DNA of 46,189 nt from Muribaculaceae bacterium. GTDB lineage: Bacteria > Bacteroidota > Bacteroidia > Bacteroidales > Muribaculaceae. Both the position numbers and the translations under genes were made by a program. Of this stretch, positions 33,313-41,511 are shown piece after piece. The stretch spans positions 1 to 46,189 of the forward strand of contig JAIDTL010000045.1 of assembly GCA_029060725.1 (NCBI GenBank), read 5' to 3'. Within the stretch, counting starts at the first letter, position 1, and each line of letters starts with the position of its first letter. Under the pieces are notes generated by a model. It had not been told where the DNA came from and ran no database searches. It saw nothing but the letters and a program-made list of their open reading frames with translations.

Positions 33313-34155
33313 ATGGAAGATAAAGAAAGAGCAACTCCCACCAAACTCAACAAGAAGATCACGGAAATAGTCAATGACACCGCCGATTCCATCGAGAATA
33401 GGATCGAACGCGTCATAGCTCTTCATGATTCTATGGAGGAGCTCGAGAAAAAGGAAAGGCTGAGGGTCGAAGCGGCATGCTTCGAGGCACTCATCGAAAT
33501 GCTGATCGCAGAGCACGCCAATCTCAGCAACGCTGCCGACCTTCTGGAGCTATACGCGCTTCTGGCAGAAACGTATGCGGAGCTGAACGATAACCGCCCT
33601 GTCAAGGATATCGCCTACAAGGTGCGCGACATCATACGCTGCGAGGAGGCGACTTGGGAGGTCCTTGAGGAGACCGTGCCACGTATCATCGACGCCGTAA
33701 ACGATACAGTCTACAACCACGCATCCTACGATCTGACTCTTATGTTCCTGCGAAAGGCCTTCAAGGAGGGAAAACTCGACGAAGAACTAAAGGGGCGCGC
33801 CAGGCGACTGCTGAAGCTCAGGATCCTCCTTGAAGATCCAGGATATTTCGACGGTTTCTTCTCCAAGGAGCTTCAGGATGCCATTGCTGCTCTTTTCTCC
33901 TCCGACGAACTGATGAAAATTATTATGAACCCAAGCGTTGGCACCCTAAGATGCGACCCCGTCGAATACACTTTCAGATGGGAAAACATATACCACGAAG
34001 TGGAACGCCGCCTCGACGAGCGCTTTGCCAATGCGCCGCGCCACATGGGATTCTGCTTCAAGTACTGGAGCGCCAAGCGCGAGCTCCTGAAGGAAGAATA
34101 TGGCATCGACTGGAAATCCCCTGCACAGATGAATCCGCGCGTTATGTTTGATTGA
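33313..34155 (+). CDS. helical cytosolic hypothetical protein
   Basis: 280 residues, almost wholly helical and charged, without signal peptide or membrane segment. Segments such as MEELEKKERLRVEAACFEAL and ADLLELYALLAETYAELNDN suggest TPR-like or coiled helices. The C-terminal part (GFCFKYWSAKRELLKEEYGI, DWKSPAQMNPRVMFD) looks like a conserved motif that I associate with other Bacteroidales hypothetical proteins. No family name is known. It diverges from the tubulin-like operon and is followed after 25 bases by a Sel1-like gene, so a link to that system is plausible but unproven. Confidence 0.75.
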   Translation: MEDKERATPTKLNKKITEIVNDTADSIENRIERVIALHDSMEELEKKERLRVEAACFEALIEMLIAEHANLSNAADLLELYALLAETYAELNDNRPVKDIAYKVRDIIRCEEATWEVLEETVPRIIDAVNDTVYNHASYDLTLMFLRKAFKEGKLDEELKGRARRLLKLRILLEDPGYFDGFFSKELQDAIAALFSSDELMKIIMNPSVGTLRCDPVEYTFRWENIYHEVERRLDERFANAPRHMGFCFKYWSAKRELLKEEYGIDWKSPAQMNPRVMFD

Positions 34156-34180
34156 AAAACCTTCATTAAAATCCCGAGCA

Positions 34181-35065
34181 ATGACTACAGAATCGCTTAC
34201 AGCCACGTTTCTACGCCTTCTGGAACTCAACGACAGCAATCCGGCTGTCTCTGATAAGATATTCGAAATAATCAGCAACGCTCCTGACAGCGGAGAGCGC
34301 GACGGCCTGATGGCGTTGCTGCTCTATGAAGGGATAGGAGTTCCCGCCGATCTTGACAAGAGCTTCGAGTATGCGGAGAAGGCTGCCTTTGAGGGTGATG
34401 ACCCTCTTGGATACTATGTATTGGGCCACATGTGCGACAAGGCAGAGACTCCCGACCAGGCAGAGGGTGGCCCCCGCCAGAAATACGACCATTACGATGC
34501 GGAAAACTTCTACGAAAAATGCGCTGAGAAGGATAGCTACTGGAAGAAGTACGCCTGCAACTGGCTCGGAGACCACTTCCTGAATATGGCAAGGGGCGGT
34601 GATCCGGAGGTTGGTATAGAATATCTTGAGCAAATTGCAGAAGATAATGTAGAAGCGGCAGGAAAGCTCAGCGATTATTTTTGGGACTTAGTGATGCCCG
34701 ACTATACTGACGACAAGGAGCGCACCGAAGCTCTTTTCCGATGGACTCAAAAGGCAGTCGAGCTTGACGAAGACGACGAGGAATATCTCTACCGTCTCGG
34801 ATGGCTGTATGCCGACGGCATAGGATGCGAAAAATCGTTCCGGATGGCATTGAAATACTTCGAACTCGCATTCTTTGCCGGAGACTGGCGTGGTGCCGAA
34901 TCCATAGCCAACATTCTTGAGGAGCATCTTGACGAAAGTCACGACCTGACCCCGGATGAAGAAAATGAATACCGCTCCGACATAGAAAAGTGGCGCCGGC
35001 GCGCCGCCGACATGAAGGCTGAATCCGACTCCGAAGACTTTGACCCATCAATTGAAGAAGACTGA
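34181..35065 (+). CDS. Sel1-like repeat protein, acidic, cytosolic
   Basis: About 294 residues from the ATG at 34181 (the frame reaches back to a TTG at 34148). Sel1/TPR-like repeats are visible: LYEGIGVPADLDKSFEYAEK, AAFEGDDPLGYYVLGHMC, RLGWLYADGIGCEKSFRMAL and KYFELAFFAGDWRGAESIAN. The tail is very acidic (ESDSEDFDPSIEED). No signal peptide, unlike the two exported Sel1 proteins on the other strand. It lies 25 bases downstream of the helical gene and is probably co-transcribed with it. Likely a scaffold or adaptor; function unknown. Confidence 0.8.
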   Translation: MTTESLTATFLRLLELNDSNPAVSDKIFEIISNAPDSGERDGLMALLLYEGIGVPADLDKSFEYAEKAAFEGDDPLGYYVLGHMCDKAETPDQAEGGPRQKYDHYDAENFYEKCAEKDSYWKKYACNWLGDHFLNMARGGDPEVGIEYLEQIAEDNVEAAGKLSDYFWDLVMPDYTDDKERTEALFRWTQKAVELDEDDEEYLYRLGWLYADGIGCEKSFRMALKYFELAFFAGDWRGAESIANILEEHLDESHDLTPDEENEYRSDIEKWRRRAADMKAESDSEDFDPSIEED

Positions 35066-35128
35066 TTCTACCGATAATGGCAATCCGAACAAGACATCGA
35101 ATAGAAAATGCCATGGCGCAAGTAAAAT

Positions 35129-35159
35129 TTTGAGATATGGGGATTTTTCCGTAATTTTG
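35129..35159 (+). promoter_or_regulatory. promoter of the M16 peptidase gene, leaderless geometry
   Basis: TTTG (35129-35132), a 19-bp spacer and TAATTTTG (35152-35159): an exact match to the Bacteroidetes consensus. The -7 box is 4 bases before the ATG at 35164, so transcription should start at, or one or two bases before, the start codon. Confidence 0.75.
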
Positions 35160-35163
35160 CAGA

Positions 35164-36381
35164 ATGAATTACGTAACGCATACTTTATCCAATGGTCTGC
35201 GCGTCGCTATGTGCCGGACCGATGCCAAAGTGGCATATATCGGTGTGGTGGTGGGCAGTGGTAGCCGCGACGAACAGCCCGAACGCCATGGTCTCGCTCA
35301 TTTCGTGGAGCACACCATTTTCAAAGGAACGTGGAAAAGACGCTCCTCTGCCATCTCTGCGCGCATGGAAAGCATCGGCGGAGAACTCAATGCAAGCACC
35401 TCGAAAGAAAGCACTATAATCTACACCACCGCTCCTGCCGGATATGCTGACCGCGCTATCGAACTTCTTGCCGACATTATAGCCAACTCTCTCTTCCCCG
35501 AACATGAGATTGCCACTGAGCATGAAGTGGTCATTGAGGAGATAAAGTCTTATCTCGACACTCCCTCTGAAAATGTCTACGACGAATACGAAGAGCGAAT
35601 CTTCAAAGGCAATGCTCTCGCTCATAATATTCTCGGCACTCCGGAAAGTGTCCGTGCTCTGACCGGGCGCGAATGCCGTCAGTTTCTCGATCTCAATTAT
35701 ACCCCGGGCAATATGGTGGTATATATTTCTGCTCCTGATGATCCTGCAAAAATGGCGAAGAGAGTGGAGAAACATTTCGGGCTTCTTAACTTCCCTTTCC
35801 GTCGCCCTACACGCATCATCCCTCCTGAATTGCCACTTTTTGACGAAGTCATTGACAACAATGGATTTCAAGCTCATACCATCTTCGGCACTCGCACTGT
35901 AAGCCGCAACGACCCGCGTCGTTTTGCCCTCTATTTGCTGAATAATTATATCGGTGGGCCATGCATGAGCAGCCTGCTTAATTCCGAACTTCGCGAAAAG
36001 AGAGGTCTGGTATATGCCGTCGACAGTTTCAACTCATTGTTCAGCGACACCGGTCTTTGGTCCGTCTATATAGGCTGCGACAAGAGCAATGTGAAGAAAT
36101 GCCTGTCAATTGTGCGACGAGAGCTTGATAAGTTGGCTCAACACACTATGTCCGACCGTATGCTCGACAAAATCAAGACCCAATATTGCGGACAGCTCCT
36201 CGTCAGCACCGACAACCGCGAGAATATGGCTATCAACATGGGCAAGAGCCTCCTCTTCCGCGATGCCATCTACGACATGTCGCACACTGCTGAACGCATC
36301 CGTGCCGTCACTGCCCTACAGCTTCGGGAAGCTGCCGAGCTCCTCTCTCCATCCCGCTGCTCTCGACTCACCCTCTTATAA
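35164..36381 (+). CDS. M16-family zinc metalloprotease
   Basis: 405 residues with the inverted zinc motif HxxEH (His46, Glu49, His50 in LAHFVEHTIFKGT) and the distal glutamate in VVIEEIKSYLDTPSE (about Glu126). IGGELNASTSKESTIIYTTA and GGPCMSSLLNSELREKRGLVY, with the RGLVY motif, are typical of the pitrilysin/processing-peptidase family. No signal peptide, so probably cytosolic; the substrate is unknown. Its promoter leaves little or no leader. It ends 14 bases before the dus gene, whose start is inside an ATTATG repeat. Confidence 0.9.
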   Translation: MNYVTHTLSNGLRVAMCRTDAKVAYIGVVVGSGSRDEQPERHGLAHFVEHTIFKGTWKRRSSAISARMESIGGELNASTSKESTIIYTTAPAGYADRAIELLADIIANSLFPEHEIATEHEVVIEEIKSYLDTPSENVYDEYEERIFKGNALAHNILGTPESVRALTGRECRQFLDLNYTPGNMVVYISAPDDPAKMAKRVEKHFGLLNFPFRRPTRIIPPELPLFDEVIDNNGFQAHTIFGTRTVSRNDPRRFALYLLNNYIGGPCMSSLLNSELREKRGLVYAVDSFNSLFSDTGLWSVYIGCDKSNVKKCLSIVRRELDKLAQHTMSDRMLDKIKTQYCGQLLVSTDNRENMAINMGKSLLFRDAIYDMSHTAERIRAVTALQLREAAELLSPSRCSRLTLL

Positions 36382-36382
36382 G

Positions 36383-36416
36383 TGAATTATGCATTATGAA
36401 TTATGAATTATGCATT
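36383..36416. repeat. ATTATGCAT-type repeat forming the start of dus
   Basis: AATTATGCATTATGAATTATGAATTATGCATT. The dus start codon (36396) and its next five codons are inside it. Confidence 0.8.
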
Positions 36417-37415
36417 GATAAGATAAATCTCGGTAAGCGTCCCGTGATGCTCGCTCCGATGGAAGATGTCACAGACCCTTCATTCCGGCTTATTTGCCGC
36501 GAACAAGGGGCTGCGATGGTCTACACGGAATTCGTGTCGGCGGAAGCCCTCGTGCGAAACATTAACTCAACTACTCGCAAACTGACCATCGACGACCGCG
36601 AACGTCCTGTGGCAATCCAAATCTACGGTCGCGAACCGGAAGCTATGGTTGAGGCGGCAAAGATTGTGGAGCAGGCTCATCCCGACATCCTCGATATAAA
36701 TTTCGGTTGCCCCGTCAAGAAAGTGGCTGCCAAAGGTGCCGGTGCTGGTATGCTGCGCAATCCGGATAAGATGCTCGCGATCACAAAGGCTATAGTGGAG
36801 GCTGTCAGTATCCCGGTGACGGTCAAGACCCGCCTCGGCTGGGACTGCGAAAACAAGATCATCACCGACCTTGCCCCTCGACTTCAAGACTGCGGAATAA
36901 AGGCTCTCACGATCCATGGCAGGACCCGCTCGCAGATGTATACCGGAGATGCCGACTGGACCCTTATCGGAGAAGTGAAAGCTGACCCTCGCATGGAAAT
37001 CCCCATAATAGGCAACGGCGACATCAAGACTGCTCAACAGGCTAAAAATGCTTTCGATACGTATGGTGTCGATGGAGTGATGATCGGACGCGCAAGCTTC
37101 GGAGCTCCATGGATATTCAGGGAGGTCAAGGAATACTTGGCTACCGGGGTCATTCCCGAAATCGCTACGCAAGAAAAGTTCTCACTCCTCCGCCGTCAGA
37201 TTCGTGAATCAATCGACCGTATAGATGAATACCGTGGGATACTCCATGTCCGACGTCATCTCGCTTCCACCCCACTTCTGAAAGGGATTCCCGATTTCCG
37301 CGAGACTCGTATAAGACTTTTGCGCGCTGAGACGGAAGAAGAACTCGAAAATTTGTTATTAGAAATAGAAGAGAATTTTTTTACTGATTCTTCATACAGG
37401 TCGGAGACCTGTTGA
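36396..37415 (+). CDS. dusB: tRNA-dihydrouridine synthase
   Basis: Flavoenzyme that reduces uridines in the tRNA D-loop. 339 residues. LAPMEDVTDPSFRLICREQG at the start, NFGCPVKKVAAKGAGAG with the catalytic Cys, VTVKTRLGW, LTIHGRTRSQMYTGDADW and IIGNGDIKT for FMN binding, then GVMIGRASFGAPWIF. This is the DusB-type pattern. The start codon and the first residues (MNYELC) are encoded by the ATTATG repeat, so the N-terminus may be recent or the real start may be further in. A structured repeat follows the gene. Confidence 0.9.
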   Translation: MNYELCIDKINLGKRPVMLAPMEDVTDPSFRLICREQGAAMVYTEFVSAEALVRNINSTTRKLTIDDRERPVAIQIYGREPEAMVEAAKIVEQAHPDILDINFGCPVKKVAAKGAGAGMLRNPDKMLAITKAIVEAVSIPVTVKTRLGWDCENKIITDLAPRLQDCGIKALTIHGRTRSQMYTGDADWTLIGEVKADPRMEIPIIGNGDIKTAQQAKNAFDTYGVDGVMIGRASFGAPWIFREVKEYLATGVIPEIATQEKFSLLRRQIRESIDRIDEYRGILHVRRHLASTPLLKGIPDFRETRIRLLRAETEEELENLLLEIEENFFTDSSYRSETC

Positions 37416-37481
37416 TTATAAGGAAACCCCAGACTTCAGTCTGGGGCATCAGTCACAACAGCGCAGTAGCCTCGGAGAGGC
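37396..37481. repeat. three-hairpin structured repeat, copy A
   Basis: Hairpins: ACAGGT-CGGAG-ACCTGT (37396-37412), CCCCAGAC-TTCA-GTCTGGGG (37427-37446) and GCCTC-GGA-GAGGC (37469-37481). Spacing is 14 and 22 bases. Copy B at 43180-43264 has the same order, spacing 13 and 22 bases, and compensated stem changes. After the third hairpin both copies continue GATTTATTG / GCTTTATGG. Confidence 0.75.
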
Positions 37482-37523
37482 GATTTATTGTAAAAATTTT
37501 GATTTAATTATGATATTACCAAT

Positions 37524-38210
37524 ATGAAGATTCGTATACTTTTTATTTTGGCTCTCCTTATGAGCTGCCTTCCAATGAGCGCCAAGCAGTTTACCCTACC
37601 CGTAGGTCAATTCTCCAAAGTTAGCGTCGACGACAACGTCAACGTGGTGTATGTTGGCGCCGACGGAAGTCCAAGCCGTGTCACATACGAAGGCGACCAG
37701 AAATACGCTAAAGCCTTTATCATCACTCATAAGGGCAATAAGCTCCGCATACAAGTGGAAACCATGTATGTCGACGACCCGGAGCTCCCTACCCTCTATG
37801 TCTATTCTGATTTCCTTGAAAATGCGTCGCTTTCATCCGAATCTACACTGACGCTGAAATCTGTAGCCCCGGGAAGTAAGCTGGAACTTTCCGTGATGGG
37901 AAATGGATCGATCGACGCTGAAGGAATCCGCGCTACAAAGATTGGGGCGGCCATCAAGTCAGGGAATGGGACTATCTCAATTTCGGGCCATTGTCAGCAA
38001 GCCAATTTTTCAATGGTCGGCAACGGTACAATACAAGCCGATCGTCTTGAGGCTACTAACGTAAACTGCAAGATGCTCGGCAACGGGTCTATCGGGTGTT
38101 GGCCCGTTGAAAAACTTAAGATAATGGGTATCGGCAACACCAAAATCTACTACAAGGGTTCTCCTGAAATTGAAAAGAAAGGTGGAGGAAAACTTTTCCC
38201 ACTTGAATAA
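37524..38210 (+). CDS. DUF2807 (head GIN domain) exported protein
   Basis: 228 residues with a signal peptide (to ...SCLPMSAK). The rest is a right-handed beta-solenoid of the DUF2807 family: FTLPVGQFSKVSVDDNVNVV, ELSVMGNGSIDAEGIRATKI, FSMVGNGTIQADRLEATNVN and CKMLGNGSIGCWPVEKLKIM (repeated GNG[ST]I). Members are exported and of unknown function, often described as putative adhesins. It follows the structured repeat and is followed after 17 bases by the flippase gene; the two could be one operon. Confidence 0.9.
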   Translation: MKIRILFILALLMSCLPMSAKQFTLPVGQFSKVSVDDNVNVVYVGADGSPSRVTYEGDQKYAKAFIITHKGNKLRIQVETMYVDDPELPTLYVYSDFLENASLSSESTLTLKSVAPGSKLELSVMGNGSIDAEGIRATKIGAAIKSGNGTISISGHCQQANFSMVGNGTIQADRLEATNVNCKMLGNGSIGCWPVEKLKIMGIGNTKIYYKGSPEIEKKGGGKLFPLE

Positions 38211-38227
38211 ACACTGTCTTGACTCTA

Positions 38228-39694
38228 ATGAGCGAGCTTAAGACCAAAACAGCAAAGACCCTGAAATGGAACACCATCGATCGTGTCGCAACTCAGGTGC
38301 TTTACGGACTCAGCGGAATCGTTCTTGCTGATTTGCTGAGCAAACAGGACTTCGGCCTTGTCGGAGTCCTTGCCGTTTTTCAGGCATTTGCTATCCTATT
38401 TGTCGATTCAGGATTTGGCTCAGCTCTTCTTCAGAAAAAGAATCCGGATGAGGATGACTATAGCACCGTCTTTTGGTTTAACCTCGGTGTCAGTGTGGTC
38501 ATATACGCTATCCTCTACATCTGTGCCCCTCTCATAGCAAGCTTCTTCAATGCCCCTCAGCTTACGGCTTTGAGCCGCGTGATGTTTCTTACATTTGTGC
38601 TCACGGGGTTGGGAATAGTGCAGACCAACCGGCTAATGAAGCAAATGGATGTGAAGCAGATAGCAATAGCCGACTTATTTGCCCTCTCAGTCTCCGCATG
38701 CCTTGGCATCGCATTGGCATGCGCAGGTTTTGGAGCTTGGGCTATAGTGTGGCAATCTGTTGCTCTCGCAGCCTTAAAAAGCGGATGGCTATGGATGACG
38801 GGCAACTGGATTCCTAAGCCCGTATTTTCGCGTAAGTCACTGATGGATATACGCAATATTGGTATCAGCGTATTCATTTCTCAGTTTTTCAATACTCTTT
38901 TCCTCAATATCTATCCTTTCATAATTGGCAAATGGTATTCGCTGTCGCAGCTCGGCAGTTATAATCAAGCTGACAAATGGAGCAAAATGGGAAGCGCTTC
39001 CCTATCGCAGATTTTGACTTCCTCATTTGTCCCCCTGCTCGCAAGAGTACAGGATGATATAGCCACATTTCATCGCTATATGCAGCGTATCGATCGCTTT
39101 ACTGCCCTATTGGCATTTCCCGGTTTGGCTTTATTGGCAGCCTGTGGCGGCAGCATCTTCCACTTCCTTTTTGGCATTAAATGGGACGAGGCGATACCCC
39201 TCTTCCAGATATTATGCATCCGAGGGATAGGAACCGTATTCATCTCCCTCTACAGCAACTTCATGATGGCTCTTGGACACGGCAGACAGATAGTGGTGGT
39301 GGAAATAGTCAAGGATATCTCCACTGTGGCAGCATTGTTTGCTACCGTCTTCACAATGAACCTTGAAATCATAGTCTGGGGACAGCTTGCCGCCACGGTG
39401 GCTACATGGATAGTGGCCGGTATCATAGCATCGCATACAACCCGATATTCACTTTGGCAATTGGCGTGCGACATGCTTCCTTTCGTCGGAGCTACAGTTG
39501 CCGGATGCTGCGCTATCTATTTTCTTCCGGCGTTGCATGGCGAGATATCTCAGATTCTCAACATCACCTCCCTGCTTCAACTATGCCTGCAGCTTATAGT
39601 GGGAGGATCAGTCGTCGTCGCTGTCCTCGCCCTGCTTAGGGTTCCTGAGCTAAAAGAAGCTTCAGACATCCTGAAGAAAAGGATTGCGCATTAA
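38228..39694 (+). CDS. polysaccharide flippase (MOP/Wzx-like)
   Basis: 488 residues from the ATG at 38228 (the frame reaches to a TTG at 38219). About 12-14 hydrophobic helices of the polysaccharide-transporter family: KTLKWNTIDRVATQVLYGLS at the start, DFGLVGVLAVFQAFAILFVD, SGFGSALLQ and FFNTLFLNIYPFIIGKWYSL. Such proteins flip lipid-linked polysaccharide units to the periplasm. No glycosyltransferases are next to it here, so the sugar is unknown. A clear terminator follows at 39771-39809. Confidence 0.88.
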   Translation: MSELKTKTAKTLKWNTIDRVATQVLYGLSGIVLADLLSKQDFGLVGVLAVFQAFAILFVDSGFGSALLQKKNPDEDDYSTVFWFNLGVSVVIYAILYICAPLIASFFNAPQLTALSRVMFLTFVLTGLGIVQTNRLMKQMDVKQIAIADLFALSVSACLGIALACAGFGAWAIVWQSVALAALKSGWLWMTGNWIPKPVFSRKSLMDIRNIGISVFISQFFNTLFLNIYPFIIGKWYSLSQLGSYNQADKWSKMGSASLSQILTSSFVPLLARVQDDIATFHRYMQRIDRFTALLAFPGLALLAACGGSIFHFLFGIKWDEAIPLFQILCIRGIGTVFISLYSNFMMALGHGRQIVVVEIVKDISTVAALFATVFTMNLEIIVWGQLAATVATWIVAGIIASHTTRYSLWQLACDMLPFVGATVAGCCAIYFLPALHGEISQILNITSLLQLCLQLIVGGSVVVAVLALLRVPELKEASDILKKRIAH

Positions 39695-39731
39695 ATAATA
39701 CAAAAGCACCCCATAGCTCCCTTTAGTAACA

Positions 39732-39761
39732 GAGCACTCTCCGAGTGCGCTCACACACGTC
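39732..39761. repeat. GAGCACTCTCCGAGTGCGC repeat, relative of the miaB insert
   Basis: Hairpin GCACTC-TCC-GAGTGC (39734-39748) with flank GCTCACACACGTC. Compare GCACAC-TCC-GTGTGC plus GTCCCCACGCGTC in miaB. Both stem arms differ in compensated ways. Confidence 0.5.
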
Positions 39762-39770
39762 TTTATAAGC

Positions 39771-39809
39771 AAAAAGGAGCAACACAGAAATCTGCATTGC
39801 TCCTTTTTT
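39771..39809 (+). terminator. Rho-independent terminator of the flippase gene
   Basis: AAAAAGGAGCAA (39771-39782) pairs with TTGCTCCTTTTT (39797-39808), with an inner CAGA/TCTG stem, followed by a T-run. It is also A-rich upstream, so it may serve the convergent CoA-transferase gene. Confidence 0.8.
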
Positions 39810-39841
39810 ATTTCCATCATTAACCTTTCAAGAACCCACTA

Positions 39842-39902
39842 TAATCGATCGCTTATCGTTTATAGTTGATCGTTATAATTGATCGTTAATCGTTAATCGT
39901 TA
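39842..39902. repeat. (CGATTAA)n heptamer repeat at a stop codon
   Basis: On the minus strand the CoA-transferase TAA is followed at once by CGATTAACGATTAACGATCA and then looser ATTATAACGATCAACTATA units. Confidence 0.8.
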
Positions 39903-41402
39903 ATAATACTTCCCAAAGTCCACCTGCGACATGTCGCCACAATCGATGAATGACTCGTGGAGCGCAAAGGCTGCGTGGAGATGATGTGGAGTGTGTGCCT
40001 TGACTCCCTTGTTGGCAAGCTTCAGGTAGTCCCACATGATTTCCTTATACATTGGATGCACGCAGTTTTCGATGATTGTCTCTGCTCTCTGGCGTGGATC
40101 TTTTCCGCGAAGGTCTGCTACACCCTGCTCTGTGATAAGCACCTTGACTGAGTGTTCCGAGTGGTCGATATGCGAGCACATTGGTACGATGGCTGAGATC
40201 TTTCCTCCCTTTTGCACTGACGGGCAAGAGAAAATCGAAAGGTATGCATTGCGAGTGAAGTCGCCTGAACCGCCGATACCATTCATCATCTTGGTGCCGA
40301 GCACATGGGTAGAGTTCACATTGCCATAGATGTCTGCCTCCAATGCAGTATTCATTGAGATGACTCCGAGGCGACGCACTACTTCCGGACTATTGGAGAT
40401 TTCGCCTGAACGGAGAAGGATCTTATCGCGGAAGAAGTCGATGTTTTCCATAAAGTGGAGCATAGCATCGTCTGAGAATGTCATGGCGCAAGTAGACGCA
40501 AACTTGCAGTGTCCCTGCTCCATAAGTGTCATGACTGCATCCTGGATTACTTCGGTATACATCTCAAACGGTGGAATCTCAGGATTTTCTCCCAAACCAT
40601 AAAGCACTGAATTAGCTACATTGCCCACTCCCGACTGGATAGGAAGGAACTCCTTGGGAAGCATTCCCGAGCGAAGCTGCTGCACGAGGAAGTTGCATAC
40701 ATTCTCACCAATCTGGTGTGTTACTGCATCAGAAGGAGTAAACGGCTTCACGCCCTCAGAAGCATTGGACGGTACGACACCGATGATCTTCTTCGGATCA
40801 AGATGGAGCACTGTCGAACCAATTCGGTCAGAAGGCTTGTAGATTGGAATCTCACGGCGGTGAGGAGGATCCAATGGCACATAGTTATCATGGAAGCCGC
40901 GGAATGAAGTCTTGTAGTAGCTCGAATATTCAAGAATTATTTTCTTTGCCACTTTTGCTATGGTTGGAGTCATACCAAGACCGGCACCAAGCACTACGTC
41001 GCCGTTGGGGCTCATCTCTGTCACTTCGATGATTGCCACATCGATGTCGCCAAAGAAGCCATAGCGGATGTCCTGAGCCATCATGCTCAGATGTCCATCG
41101 AAATAGTTGATTGCCTGGGCGTTGATTGCCTTGCGTGAGTCACTGTGTCCCTGATATGGAGTGCGGATGGCGATAGCGTCGGCTCTTGCCAGTTCGCCGT
41201 CGACATGATCGTTGGTAGATGCTCCCGTGAAGAGGTTGATCTTGAAGGGGAGTCCTTTTTCATGGAGTTCTCTGGCGCGCTGTGCCAAAGCAACTGTTAC
41301 AACTTTTGGCGTACCGGATGCTGTGAAGCCCGACAGACCTACATTATCACCGTTTTTGATGTAGGAAGCAGCCTCTTCGGCCGAAATAAAAGGGATGCTC
41401 AT
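39900..41402 (-). CDS. acetyl-CoA hydrolase/transferase, probably succinate-type CoA transferase
   Basis: About 500 residues from the ATG at 41402 (a TTG at 41411 is in frame). The protein belongs to the Cat1/AarC family: SGFTASGTPKVVTVALAQRA at the start, LTVYTEV-like YTEVIQDAVMTL with the likely catalytic Glu, DADIYGNVNSTHV-like EADIYGNVNSTHVLGTKMMN, and GIGGSGDFTRNAYLSIFSCP. In Bacteroidales such enzymes make acetate or succinate from CoA esters in energy metabolism. The exact CoA donor cannot be told. The promoter (TTTG N19 TAAATTTG, 41477-41507, minus) faces that of miaB. Confidence 0.88.
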   Translation of the reverse strand: MSIPFISAEEAASYIKNGDNVGLSGFTASGTPKVVTVALAQRARELHEKGLPFKINLFTGASTNDHVDGELARADAIAIRTPYQGHSDSRKAINAQAINYFDGHLSMMAQDIRYGFFGDIDVAIIEVTEMSPNGDVVLGAGLGMTPTIAKVAKKIILEYSSYYKTSFRGFHDNYVPLDPPHRREIPIYKPSDRIGSTVLHLDPKKIIGVVPSNASEGVKPFTPSDAVTHQIGENVCNFLVQQLRSGMLPKEFLPIQSGVGNVANSVLYGLGENPEIPPFEMYTEVIQDAVMTLMEQGHCKFASTCAMTFSDDAMLHFMENIDFFRDKILLRSGEISNSPEVVRRLGVISMNTALEADIYGNVNSTHVLGTKMMNGIGGSGDFTRNAYLSIFSCPSVQKGGKISAIVPMCSHIDHSEHSVKVLITEQGVADLRGKDPRQRAETIIENCVHPMYKEIMWDYLKLANKGVKAHTPHHLHAAFALHESFIDCGDMSQVDFGKYY

Positions 41403-41433
41403 TTGTAACAAACAGATTTATTGTGTAATTTTG
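41402..41433 (+). promoter_or_regulatory. candidate promoter of miaB
   Basis: TTTG (41402-41405), 20-bp spacer, TAATTTTG (41426-41433). Its -33 box overlaps the start codon of the convergent-facing CoA-transferase gene. A further TAACTTTG lies at 41446-41453. Confidence 0.6.
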
Positions 41434-41438
41434 TAGTC

Positions 41439-41464
41439 TGATTAGTAACTTTGAAGCCTAATCA
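41439..41464. promoter_or_regulatory. TGATTAG-N12-CTAATCA palindrome between facing promoters
   Basis: Seven-base perfect inverted repeat (41439-41445 and 41458-41464) placed between the miaB promoter and the CoA-transferase promoter, in the region where both transcripts would start. A candidate operator or binding site; no matching regulator is in the window. Confidence 0.45.
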
Positions 41465-41476
41465 GTAATTTTTGTA

Positions 41477-41507
41477 CAAATTTAGGAAATATCTTTCAAA
41501 CTTCAAA
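41477..41507 (-). promoter_or_regulatory. promoter of the CoA-transferase gene
   Basis: On the minus strand, TTTG (41504-41507), 19-bp spacer and TAAATTTG (41477-41484): an exact match. Leader of about 70 bases to the ATG at 41402. Confidence 0.7.
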
Positions 41508-41511
41508 TAGT

